Assembly: GCA_040901765.1 (NCBI GenBank)
Contig: JBBDYG010000090.1
Coordinates: 1-18,812, forward strand
Length of the DNA: 18,812 nt
From: JBBDYG01 sp040901765
Lineage (GTDB): Bacteria > Planctomycetota > Planctomycetia > Pirellulales > Lacipirellulaceae
Reading direction: 5' to 3'
The first letter of the stretch is position 1; every line of letters starts with the position of its first letter. Both the position numbers and the translations under genes were made by a program. A model generated the notes under the pieces. That model was not told the origin of the DNA. It did no database searches and saw nothing but the letters and a program-made list of their open reading frames with translations. Shown here in pieces: positions 1 through 6,549 of the stretch.

Positions 1-60
1 TCCAGCGGAAGTAATTGCCAAGTACCTCTGTTGCAATTGATTCTTGACATCACCTCTCTT

Positions 61-130
61 ATTAGCGTCGATTAGCGTTCATTAGCGGTTACTCTTCTTC
101 CGTGTTCAATCCGTGTTTCATCCGTGGCTC
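61..130. repeat. 70-bp dispersed repeat, copy A
   Basis: This block recurs at 1030-1099 with three differences by eye (67 of 70 identical). It opens with three 10-bp units of the form ATTAGCGNNN, followed by a unique part containing CCGTGTTCAATCCGTG. Its last bases overlap the stop codon of the minus-strand gene that ends at 129. Short ORFs starting in it are read as spurious. Confidence 0.85.
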
Positions 131-446
131 ACGCCTTCTTATTCTTGCCCCAGCTTGCGACCCAGCGGTCGACGCCGCTTTCGGGCGGGGCGGCGGACTC
201 GATGACCTTGGCGATCTCATCGGCCGTCATGCCGCGGTCGAGCATGTCCCGCTTCAGATCGGCCTCGAGCCGACGGCGATGCATCGCATTGGCCACGTTC
301 CAACCGACGCACCCAAAGGTGATCACGATCAACGTCAACGCGCCGAGTGACGCAAATAGCAGCCCAGCTTTGGCTGCTGGTTCAATCTCGGAGAACATTC
401 CGCTCGCCGACTGCGCGACCAACGACAACTGGGTAAGTGCGGACAT
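129..446 (-). CDS. Small single-pass membrane protein, unknown function
   Basis: This 105-residue protein has one clear hydrophobic segment at about residues 28-50. A basic stretch (HRRRLEADLKR) follows it, so the C-terminal half probably faces the cytoplasm. The C-terminal part has a short helical motif (DMLDRGMTADEIAKVIE) resembling SHOCT-like segments, a resemblance and not an identification. The start is well supported: on the minus strand GGGAGGA precedes the ATG by about 7 bases. It lies 26 bp downstream of the minus-strand gene at 473-853, and the two probably form a two-gene unit. I do not recognise a named family. The coding call is fairly secure because of the ribosome site, the coherent membrane topology and the paired gene. 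Confidence 0.75.
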   Translation of the reverse strand: MSALTQLSLVAQSASGMFSEIEPAAKAGLLFASLGALTLIVITFGCVGWNVANAMHRRRLEADLKRDMLDRGMTADEIAKVIESAAPPESGVDRWVASWGKNKKA

Positions 447-472
447 GATTCAGTCCTCCCGTGTGAAATGGA

Positions 473-853
473 TTAGCGATTACGCTGTTCTTCGTGAGCG
501 TCGAGAACGCCTTCCGTGGCGGCTTTGGTGAACGCCCGCACGCCGGGCTGGGTATGTTCGCCCATGTAGTTGACCACATCCTTGGCGACCGGGGCCGACT
601 CGCCGGCAATGTACCGCTGAAACGCGCCGAAGTAGCCGAACATGGTCATCACGGCGCCGACGAACAAGAGCGGCATGCCCACGAAGCCGCACCAGAAGTA
701 GCGCGGTGGCTCGAAGCTCCCCATCGATGCGAAGAAGCTGGCCAGCCCGATCGCCACGAGCAGCAACCCCAGTGCTAGCAACAGGGGACCGCCCACGCGG
801 AGGATGGTTCTAGCCGAGCCGTGGCGAGGCGATTGCAGATCGCGGTCATGCAT
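473..853 (-). CDS. Small two-pass membrane protein, unknown function
   Basis: This 126-residue protein has two hydrophobic segments, at about residues 20-45 and 53-77. A short loop containing FEPPRYFW separates them. The hydrophilic C-terminal tail of about 45 residues includes VAKDVVNYMGEH. The basic N-terminus (residues 4-20) suggests both ends are cytoplasmic. The ATG at 853 has a GGAG about 7 bases upstream on the minus strand, which selects it over the out-of-frame ATG at 849. It is the first gene of a probable minus-strand pair with 129-446, so the two may act in one membrane complex, which is inference from spacing only. No catalytic motif is visible and I do not assign a function. Confidence 0.75.
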   Translation of the reverse strand: MHDRDLQSPRHGSARTILRVGGPLLLALGLLLVAIGLASFFASMGSFEPPRYFWCGFVGMPLLFVGAVMTMFGYFGAFQRYIAGESAPVAKDVVNYMGEHTQPGVRAFTKAATEGVLDAHEEQRNR

Positions 854-954
854 GAATAAACTCCGAGGGATTTGAACCGAAGATCACCAAGGTCGCCTTC
901 CATTTTCGCCCCCGCAGCCGGACGAACCGCAAGAGTCTTTCGGAAAATTTGGAA

Positions 955-1066
955 AAGAGAACCGCTAATAAACGCTAATAGGATAGCCATTAGCTACCAG
1001 CTTTTAGCCAGACCAATTCCTATTTCTTGATTAGCGCCAATTAGCGTTCATTAGCGGTTTCTCTTC
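955..1066. repeat. Inverted 10-bp array (CGCTAATNNN / ATTAGCGNNN)
   Basis: The left arm, about 955-982, has two CGCTAAT units 10 bp apart and the bases GAGAACCG in front. The right arm, about 1038-1066, has the reverse complement ATTAGCG at the same spacing followed by CGGTTTCTC. The arms match over roughly 25 of 28 positions, with about 55 bp between them. A transcript of either strand could fold into a long imperfect hairpin. Confidence 0.7.
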
Positions 1067-1099
1067 TTCCGTGTTCAATCCGTGTTTCATCCGTGGCTC
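1030..1099. repeat. 70-bp dispersed repeat, copy B
   Basis: Second copy of the block at 61-130 in the same orientation, differing at three positions by eye. It doubles as the right arm of the inverted array at 955-1066. Copies A and B bracket the two small membrane-protein genes as a direct repeat about 970 bp apart. Confidence 0.85.
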
Positions 1100-1268
1100 T
1101 ACACCTCTTGCCCGAGGGGGGCGTCGACCGCTGGATAGAAAGTCTGCCTTTGCGAACTTTGCGGCCTTCTGTTCACCATGTTCTACAGCATTTTCGCTGT
1201 GGCTTGCGAAATCTTGCCCGGAATCTCGCCCATTGGGTAAGCTTTGCGCAAAATCGAGATCAAAACTT

Positions 1269-1313
1269 TTTGTGCCAACTTGTTGCGCGCACAGCGTGGC
1301 ACAGTGGCACAAA
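1269..1313. promoter_or_regulatory. Palindromic site upstream of argH
   Basis: TTTGTGCCA at 1269-1277 and TGGCACAAA at 1305-1313 form a perfect 9-bp inverted repeat with a 27-bp gap. The right side also contains GTGGCACA twice in tandem (1296-1303 and 1304-1311). It lies about 175 bp before argH. It could be an operator or a hairpin. It does not fit the sigma-54 -24/-12 consensus, because no TTGC follows TGGCAC at the right distance. The function is inference. Confidence 0.35.
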
Positions 1314-1384
1314 CTGTGAAAGAGGCTTGATTCTTACTAATGCCGCGCCTGCCCAATTATTAGGCGGCCGCTGCCCGGCGCTGG

Positions 1385-1413
1385 TTGACATCGCGACGTA
1401 AGCCTTTTACTGT
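1385..1413 (+). promoter_or_regulatory. Weak sigma-70-type promoter candidate for argH
   Basis: A perfect TTGACA at 1385-1390 is followed after 17 bp by TACTGT at 1408-1413, which matches only three of six consensus -10 bases. Position and orientation suit argH at 1488. The -10 is poor, so this is tentative. Confidence 0.3.
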
Positions 1414-1487
1414 GAATGGGTTGAACCCGTCCGCAGCTCATGCCTGACACGCTCCGCTCCGAAGACTACGCGTCGCGGCTAACCACT

Positions 1488-2870
1488 ATGACCACGAAGC
1501 CTTGGGGCGGTGTTTTCGAGCAGGCCACCGACCAGCGGGTCGAGCGGTTCACCGAGAGCGTGAGCTATGACCGGCGGCTGGCGGCACATGACATCCGCGG
1601 CTCGATAGCCCACGCTCGGATGCTCGCCCACATCGGCCTACTGACCCCCGGCGAGCGGGACGCCATTTTGGGCGGGCTGGAGCAAATTGGCCAGGAGATC
1701 GCCGCGGGCGACTTCTCGTTCCGCCAGGAACTGGAAGACGTTCACATGAACATCGAGCGGGCGCTGATCGACCGGATCGGCGACACCGGCCGAAAACTCC
1801 ACACCGGCCGCAGCCGAAACGATCAGGTCTCCACCGACCTGCGGCTGTGGATGCGGGACGAAATTGACGGCCTCGACGCCTTGCTTCGCGACTTGCAGCG
1901 GGCGTTTGTTGGCCGGACCGAACAGGACGCGGACGTCATTTTACCCGGCTACACCCACCTGCAACGGGCACAGCCCGTGCTCGCTGCCCATTATTGGCTG
2001 GCTTACACCGAAAAACTCGAGCGCGAGCGCGAGCGGCTAGCCGACTGCCGAAAGCGGGTAAACTTGCTGCCGCTGGGCACTGCGGCACTGGCCGGCACGA
2101 CGTTCGAGGTCGATCGGCAGTTCGTCGCCCGAGAACTTGGTTTTGGCGGTGTTCTGGCCAACAGCCTCGATTCTTCGAGCGACCGCGACTTTGCGATCGA
2201 GTTCGCCGGCTGCCTCGCGCAGGTTGCCCTGCACCTCAGCGGTTGGGCTGAGGAGTGGATCCTGTGGACCACGAGCGAGTTCTCGTTCCTCAAGTTGCCG
2301 CAACCCTTCTGCACGGGGTCGTCGATCATGCCCCAAAAAATCAACCCCGACGTGCTAGAGCTAATCCGCGGCAAAAGCGCCCGCGTGGTGGGTAACCTGG
2401 TGAGCTTGATGGTGCTCGTGAAAGGTCTGCCGCTGGCCTACAACCGCGACCTTCAGGAAGACAAGGAGCGGGCGTTCGACTCGGCCGATACCGTGCGAGC
2501 GTGCTTGGAACTAGCTGCGCCGCTCGTGGCCGATACCGAGTTGAACCGGCCGGCAATCAGCGAGCGTCTCGACCGCGGTTATCTCGACGCCACGACGCTG
2601 ATGGAGCACCTGATCGCCCGCGGCGTGCCGCAGCGGACGGCGCACGAAATCATCGGCAAACTAGTGGCGCAAGCAATGGGGCAGGGGGTCCGGCTGGCCG
2701 ATTTACCGCTGGCCGATTTCCAAGCCGCCCATGCGTCGCTCGACAAAACGTTGTTCGACATACTGGGCGTGGAACAGGCCGTGCGGGCATTCCGCAGCGA
2801 AGGCTCCACCCATCCCGACAGGGTGGCGGCACAGGTAGCAGCGTGGCGCGAACGGCTGGCACTCGAATGA
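1488..2870 (+). CDS. argH: Argininosuccinate lyase
   Basis: This cytoplasmic enzyme splits argininosuccinate into arginine and fumarate, the last step of arginine synthesis. The 460-residue protein (from 1488) matches the usual length. It shows TGRSRNDQVSTD (residues 106-117), GYTHLQRAQP (154-163) with the catalytic-region histidine, and the fumarase/aspartase signature GSSIMPQKINPD (277-288), whose loop carries the catalytic serine. I chose ATG 1488 because the protein then begins MTTKPWGG, the usual start of the family. ATG 1440 would add 16 residues of unlikely sequence. Neither start has a clear Shine-Dalgarno site. Its stop overlaps the next gene's first in-frame ATG by four bases (ATGA), suggesting translational coupling with an exported protein unrelated to arginine synthesis. 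No other arg gene is in the window. Confidence 0.97.
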   Translation: MTTKPWGGVFEQATDQRVERFTESVSYDRRLAAHDIRGSIAHARMLAHIGLLTPGERDAILGGLEQIGQEIAAGDFSFRQELEDVHMNIERALIDRIGDTGRKLHTGRSRNDQVSTDLRLWMRDEIDGLDALLRDLQRAFVGRTEQDADVILPGYTHLQRAQPVLAAHYWLAYTEKLERERERLADCRKRVNLLPLGTAALAGTTFEVDRQFVARELGFGGVLANSLDSSSDRDFAIEFAGCLAQVALHLSGWAEEWILWTTSEFSFLKLPQPFCTGSSIMPQKINPDVLELIRGKSARVVGNLVSLMVLVKGLPLAYNRDLQEDKERAFDSADTVRACLELAAPLVADTELNRPAISERLDRGYLDATTLMEHLIARGVPQRTAHEIIGKLVAQAMGQGVRLADLPLADFQAAHASLDKTLFDILGVEQAVRAFRSEGSTHPDRVAAQVAAWRERLALE

Positions 2871-5203
2871 ACTACGAGGTTCAAATGAATGACGAAACCC
2901 GAATGACGAATGACGAATGGAAGAAGAACTGCCTGGTCACGGCTGCGCCCAGCGTCTTTCCGTCATTCGTCATTCGTCATTCGTCATTCGTCATTTCCCC
3001 GCTTGTCATTCGTCATTCGTCATTCGTCATTCTTCTAGCTGCCGCAACGGGGGCATTCCCGGCGCTCCACGCGCAGGAGCCTCAACCCGTGGAGGCCGCG
3101 CCCGACCTGATCACCAATCCCGCGGTGCGAGCGGCTTTGGAAGAGCCGCGGACCGAGCCGCTCGACTACGTGCGAGCAATTTTGGTGCTGGTCGATTTGG
3201 GCGAAGCTCCGCGGGCCGTGCCGATTATGGAGGAGTTGGCCACGCTGCAACTCACCGACGAGCAGCGGGCCGAATTGGTGAACGAGCTCGGTTCGGCCGC
3301 AATGCTGCGGCTGGCGCGCATCGAGACGCTAGGCCCGGCGGCAAAAGAATTCGCCGAAACGACCATGGCCGCCGCGGCAAGCGCGGCAAGTTCACCCGAG
3401 CGACTGGGACAACTGGTCGAGCAACTTGGCGGGCCGTCGCCCGATGCCCGCCGCGCGGCGGCCGTCGAACTAGCAAGCAGCGGAATCGCCGGGGTGAAGT
3501 TCCTCATCGCCGCGCTCGCCGAAGCCCCGGACGAAACGAAACGCGCCGGCCTGCGGCAGGCGCTCGTGGGCCTTGCGCCCTTGTCCGCGCCCCCGCTCTT
3601 GGCGGTGCTGCATTCGGGCGATGACCCATTGCGAGCCGACGCGATCGCGGTGTTGGCCGAAATCGGCGGCGATCAGGTCGCTGCGCTGATCGCTGTGCCA
3701 GCCTTGCTGGAACCGGGCGACTCGATCGTCGGCCAAACGGCGCGCCAGGCGTTCGAGCGAATCACGAATCAACACGTCGAGCCGGCGCTCGCCGAGCAGT
3801 TGCTCCGCCGCGCGCTGAAAAACTATCTTGCGGGATCTCCGCCGTTTCGGCCGGGCGAGGATGGCCTCGTGGAAATGTGGCTGTGGAACGCCGAGCAGAA
3901 GCAATTAAACGCAGTGCGGCTGACCGTCGAGGATGCGGCGCTTTTGCGGGCGGCACGTCTGGCCGATGACCTCGCCCGACTAACTCTGGGCGATGCGGAC
4001 GCCAAACGGCAAGCTTTGCTGTTGGGGCTGGAAGCGAACTGGATACTCGGCGCTGATGCCGCCGAGCCGCTCGACTTGGCCAGTACCAATCCGCTCGAAC
4101 TCAGCCAAACGCTTGTCGACGCGCTGACCGATCGCCGCCACGGGGCAGCAATCGCCATCGCCGCGGAGCTGGGCGAGCGGGGCGAAGCGGCAGTGCTGTA
4201 CTCAGCCGATGGGAAACCTTCGCCGCTCGCGGCGGCGCTTAACAGCCCCCATCCTCAGGTTCGGTACACGGCCCTGGCGGCGATTCTGCAGATCGACCCG
4301 CGGTCGCCGTTCCCCGGCTCAAGCCGCGTGGCGGAAGTGCTGACGCGACTCGCTCGCAGTACGGGCGCGCAACGAGCAGTGGTCGCCATGCCGCCGATCG
4401 AACGCGCCGCCACGCTCGCCGGCCAACTCGCCGCGCAGCAGATCGACGCGATACCCGTCGAACTCGGTGGAGACGCGGTCGCCGAGTCGTCGCAGTCGCC
4501 CGACGTGGAGTTGGTACTAGTGGATATGGCGATTGATCGACCCGATTTACGCGAAGTGCTGTTCCAATTGCGTCGTACGGCGGCAACGGGTGCGGTGCCC
4601 ATTGGAATTCTCGCCCCCGCCGGACGACTGGCGGATGCCGAGGCATTAGCGGGCGAGCATGAAGGCGTGCTTGCTTTTTCGCGGCCCCACACGCCGGAGG
4701 CCAACGCGGCGATCGTCGCGGAGCTTCGCCTCGCCCTACCGCGCGGATGGCCGACCGCCGAAGAGCGCCGCGTGCAGGCGGCCCAGTCGCTCGCATGGAT
4801 CGATCGGCTGCTCAGTGAGCGCCGACGGTTTTACAATTTGCGCGGCCGTCCGGCCGCGATCGAAGCAGCGCTGACAACTTCCGCCGTGCCGACGGAAGGC
4901 CATCTGATGGCACTCGCAAAAGTCGGCAACGCGGCGAGCCAGCGGACGCTGGTGAACTACATCAATCAATCGGTCCTTCCGATCGAGACGCGCGAGCAAG
5001 CCGCCGCGGCGTTCGCGGAGGCGGTCGATCGCCACGGGCTGCTGCTCACCAGTGACGAAATTCGCCAACAGTACGACCAATACAACGCCAGCGAAACCGC
5101 CGACGCCGCCACGCAGCAGGTACTGGGCGCGGTGCTCGACGCGATTGAGAAGAAAAGCAGGCAGCAGGCAGAGGGCAGTCGGCAGTCGGCAGTCGGAAAA
5201 TGA
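2867..5203 (+). CDS. Exported HEAT-repeat protein with a receiver-like domain
   Basis: A 778-residue protein if begun at ATG 2867, which overlaps the argH stop; ATGs at 2885 and 2903 are alternatives. An apparent signal sequence runs to a likely cleavage site after LHA (residue 69, before QEPQP). Its stretch at about residues 32-56 (SFVIRHSSFVI repeated) is encoded by the 7-bp CGTCATT arrays, and no ATG, GTG or TTG lies between the arrays and the mature part. Residues about 130-300 are helical HEAT-type repeats (ARRAAAVELASSGIAGVKFLIAAL, read as two halves). Residues about 500-640 resemble a degenerate response-regulator receiver: VELVLVDMAID with D553, then GAVPIGILAP, then SRPHT where a receiver has a conserved lysine. 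The last ~14 residues (RQQAEGSRQSAVGK) come from a GGCAGTC array. It is probably a scaffold outside the cytoplasmic membrane; the exact role is unknown. Confidence 0.85.
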   Translation: MNYEVQMNDETRMTNDEWKKNCLVTAAPSVFPSFVIRHSSFVISPLVIRHSSFVILLAAATGAFPALHAQEPQPVEAAPDLITNPAVRAALEEPRTEPLDYVRAILVLVDLGEAPRAVPIMEELATLQLTDEQRAELVNELGSAAMLRLARIETLGPAAKEFAETTMAAAASAASSPERLGQLVEQLGGPSPDARRAAAVELASSGIAGVKFLIAALAEAPDETKRAGLRQALVGLAPLSAPPLLAVLHSGDDPLRADAIAVLAEIGGDQVAALIAVPALLEPGDSIVGQTARQAFERITNQHVEPALAEQLLRRALKNYLAGSPPFRPGEDGLVEMWLWNAEQKQLNAVRLTVEDAALLRAARLADDLARLTLGDADAKRQALLLGLEANWILGADAAEPLDLASTNPLELSQTLVDALTDRRHGAAIAIAAELGERGEAAVLYSADGKPSPLAAALNSPHPQVRYTALAAILQIDPRSPFPGSSRVAEVLTRLARSTGAQRAVVAMPPIERAATLAGQLAAQQIDAIPVELGGDAVAESSQSPDVELVLVDMAIDRPDLREVLFQLRRTAATGAVPIGILAPAGRLADAEALAGEHEGVLAFSRPHTPEANAAIVAELRLALPRGWPTAEERRVQAAQSLAWIDRLLSERRRFYNLRGRPAAIEAALTTSAVPTEGHLMALAKVGNAASQRTLVNYINQSVLPIETREQAAAAFAEAVDRHGLLLTSDEIRQQYDQYNASETADAATQQVLGAVLDAIEKKSRQQAEGSRQSAVGK
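2888..3031. repeat. Inverted 7-bp array AATGACG / CGTCATT, locus 1
   Basis: AATGACG occurs at 2888-2894, 2902-2908 and 2909-2915. After a spacer of about 40 bp, its reverse complement CGTCATT runs five times at 2961-2995. It then runs three more times, plus one TGTCATT, at 3004-3031. The left arm supplies the ATG codons at 2885 and 2903, and the right arm is translated as the hydrophobic leader of the HEAT protein. Similar arrays lie at 6432-6544 and 7485-7512. Confidence 0.95.
5174..5194. repeat. 7-bp array GGCAGTC x3
   Basis: Three perfect tandem copies of GGCAGTC end the HEAT-protein reading frame, giving its C-terminal SRQSAVG. The stop follows at 5201-5203. A compact GC palindrome, AGGCGGCGCAGCCGCAGT, overlaps that stop and recurs with one change at about 10717-10734. 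Confidence 0.85.
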
Positions 5204-5390
5204 GGCGGCGCAGCCGCAGTAATCCCCCCCCCCCGCGGGGGGGTGTGGGGCTTGGGGTGGGGGCTCCGCGTTTATCGTGGGGCAGCCCCCTCTCCTAACC
5301 CCTCCCCCGAGTACGGAGGAGGGGGGACCGGACGCCACGGCTCACCAATTCCAAATCCCAAATCTGACATCCCAAATCCCAAATCCCTCC
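5204..5390. repeat. Repeat-filled intergenic segment before the sigma-54 activator
   Basis: This segment holds several stacked repeats. CCCCCCCGCGGGGGGG at 5228-5243 is a perfect 16-bp palindrome extended by extra Cs. A C-rich/G-rich imperfect hairpin lies at about 5297-5325 (CCCCTCCCCC ... GGAGGAGGGGGGA). Four CCAAATC heptamers sit at 5351-5357, 5358-5364, 5372-5378 and 5379-5385. The segment is open in the frame of the downstream gene from ATG 5277, but the resulting peptide is low complexity. No separate gene or ribosome site is seen. Confidence 0.75.
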
Positions 5391-6443
5391 GTGTCTTCCC
5401 TTAACGGACAACTTGTTATCGAGCCGCCGCTGCCGGGCATCATCGGTGCTAGCCGGGCGATGCAAGAGGTCTATCGGCTGACGCGGCAAGTCGCCAAGAG
5501 CAAAGCCTCGGTGCTGCTGCTTGGTGAGACGGGAACCGGCAAGGAGTTGATCGCCAAGGCGATTCACGAGTTGAGTCAACGCCGCAACAAGCCGTTTGTT
5601 CGGGTCAATTGCGGAGCGCTCAGCGAAAGCCTGCTGGAGAGCGAGTTATTTGGCCACGTGCGGGGCGCGTTCACCGGCGCGATCGACCATCGCACGGGCC
5701 GGTTCGAGGCGGCCCATTCGGGAACCATTTTTCTCGATGAGATTAACAGCACCACGCCACTGTTGCAGGTGAAGTTGCTACGCGTGCTTCAAGAACAAGA
5801 GTTTGAGCGGGTGGGCGACACGCAGACAATCCGCGTCGATACACGCGTGGTGGCCGCAAGTAATCGCGATTTACTCGAAGAGTCGGCAGAGGGCCGGTTC
5901 CGCGAGGATCTGTATTACCGGCTCAATGTGGTGCCGATCCATTTGCCACCGCTGCGCGACCGGCGGGAGGACATCCCGCAACTCGTGGGGCACTTCTTGG
6001 AAATCTACAACGAGCAAAACGACCGCTACGTGGTCCACGTCGAGCCGCGGGCGGTGGCTGCGCTTCAGGAATACCACTGGCCCGGCAATGTGCGCGAATT
6101 GCAAAACTACGTCGAGCGGGCCGTCGTCATGGCGACCGGCGATGAACTGTCGTTCGACCTTCTGCCGCCGATCGTCCGCGGCGAGGCGGAGCCGCGCAGT
6201 ATGGGTCTGCGGCGGATGGATTTTGAATCGCTCGCCAGCGAAGTGGTGGTGGAAGGTTTGCGGACCGCCGAAGAGGAAGCCGAGGACCTTCACAGCCGAA
6301 TAGTCGATCGCGTCGAGCGGGAAGTAATCGCCCAGGTGCTGGCGCAGTGCGAAGGCGTGCAGATTAAAGCGGCTCAGCGGCTCGGCATCAACCGCAACAC
6401 GCTGCATAAGAAGCTGAAGGACTACGGACTTAATGACGAATGA
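5391..6443 (+). CDS. Sigma-54 (RpoN) activator without receiver domain
   Basis: An AAA+ enhancer-binding protein that uses ATP to open promoters bound by sigma-54 RNA polymerase. From GTG 5391 it has 350 residues. It shows Walker A GETGTGKE (45-52), the sigma-54 contact loop GAFTGA (92-97), Walker B IFLDE (113-117), FREDLYYRLNV (170-180), WPGNVREL (230-237) and a C-terminal Fis-type helix-turn-helix AAQRLGINRNTLHKKL (327-342). Only about 17 residues precede the AAA+ domain, so no receiver or sensor domain is present. Activity must be set by partners or by expression. The start is uncertain: ATG 5277 would add 38 residues encoded by repeats, and neither start has a Shine-Dalgarno site. The C-terminus (NDE and stop) lies in a 7-bp repeat unit. 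The haem genes follow on the same strand. Target genes are not evident, and I saw no good -24/-12 promoter here. Confidence 0.93.
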   Translation: MSSLNGQLVIEPPLPGIIGASRAMQEVYRLTRQVAKSKASVLLLGETGTGKELIAKAIHELSQRRNKPFVRVNCGALSESLLESELFGHVRGAFTGAIDHRTGRFEAAHSGTIFLDEINSTTPLLQVKLLRVLQEQEFERVGDTQTIRVDTRVVAASNRDLLEESAEGRFREDLYYRLNVVPIHLPPLRDRREDIPQLVGHFLEIYNEQNDRYVVHVEPRAVAALQEYHWPGNVRELQNYVERAVVMATGDELSFDLLPPIVRGEAEPRSMGLRRMDFESLASEVVVEGLRTAEEEAEDLHSRIVDRVEREVIAQVLAQCEGVQIKAAQRLGINRNTLHKKLKDYGLNDE

Positions 6444-6544
6444 CGGAGGAAGTAAATGACGAATGACGAATGACGAATGACGAATGGAAGAAGTCCGAAG
6501 TGGTCCACTTTCATTTGTCATTCGTCATTCGGGAATTCGTCATT
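6432..6544. repeat. Inverted 7-bp array AATGACG / CGTCATT, locus 2
   Basis: AATGACG occurs twice at 6432-6445 and four more times at 6455-6482. After a spacer of about 30 bp the complement appears as TGTCATT and CGTCATT at 6516-6529, and again at 6538-6544. The first units encode the last residues and TGA of the sigma-54 activator. GGAGGA at 6445-6450 precedes an ATG (6456) that opens a five-codon frame MTNDE and stop. As at locus 1, the left arm ends with AATGGAAGAAG. Confidence 0.95.
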
Positions 6545-6549
6545 CCCAC

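Larger units (their letters stand above)
854..1487. other. Non-coding region upstream of argH
   Basis: No convincing gene lies here. The short reading frames at 775-990, 1031-1312 and 1071-1319 fall on repeat sequence and lack family resemblance. The region carries an inverted repeat array (955-1066), the second copy of the 70-bp repeat (1030-1099), a palindromic site (1269-1313) and a weak promoter candidate (1385-1413). Both the minus-strand membrane-protein pair and argH must be transcribed from within it, since they diverge. An in-frame ATG at 1440 would extend argH into its last 48 bases. Confidence 0.7.

Noticed and set aside
102..350. Reading frames beginning MFNPCFIRGS (also at 1071-1319)
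   Set aside because: Both begin inside the 70-bp repeat. One lies over a well-supported minus-strand gene, and the shared start is explained by the repeat.
1296..1320. Sigma-54 -24/-12 promoter
   Set aside because: TGGCAC occurs twice but no TTGC lies five bases after either copy.
2961..3031. CRISPR-like array
   Set aside because: Units are only 7 bp and directly tandem, without unique spacers, and no cas gene is present.
2917..3624. Second plus-strand frame also containing repeated VIRHSSFVI
   Set aside because: Heptamer arrays read alike in all frames, and the rest of this frame is Arg/Gly/Ala-rich shadow of the HEAT gene.
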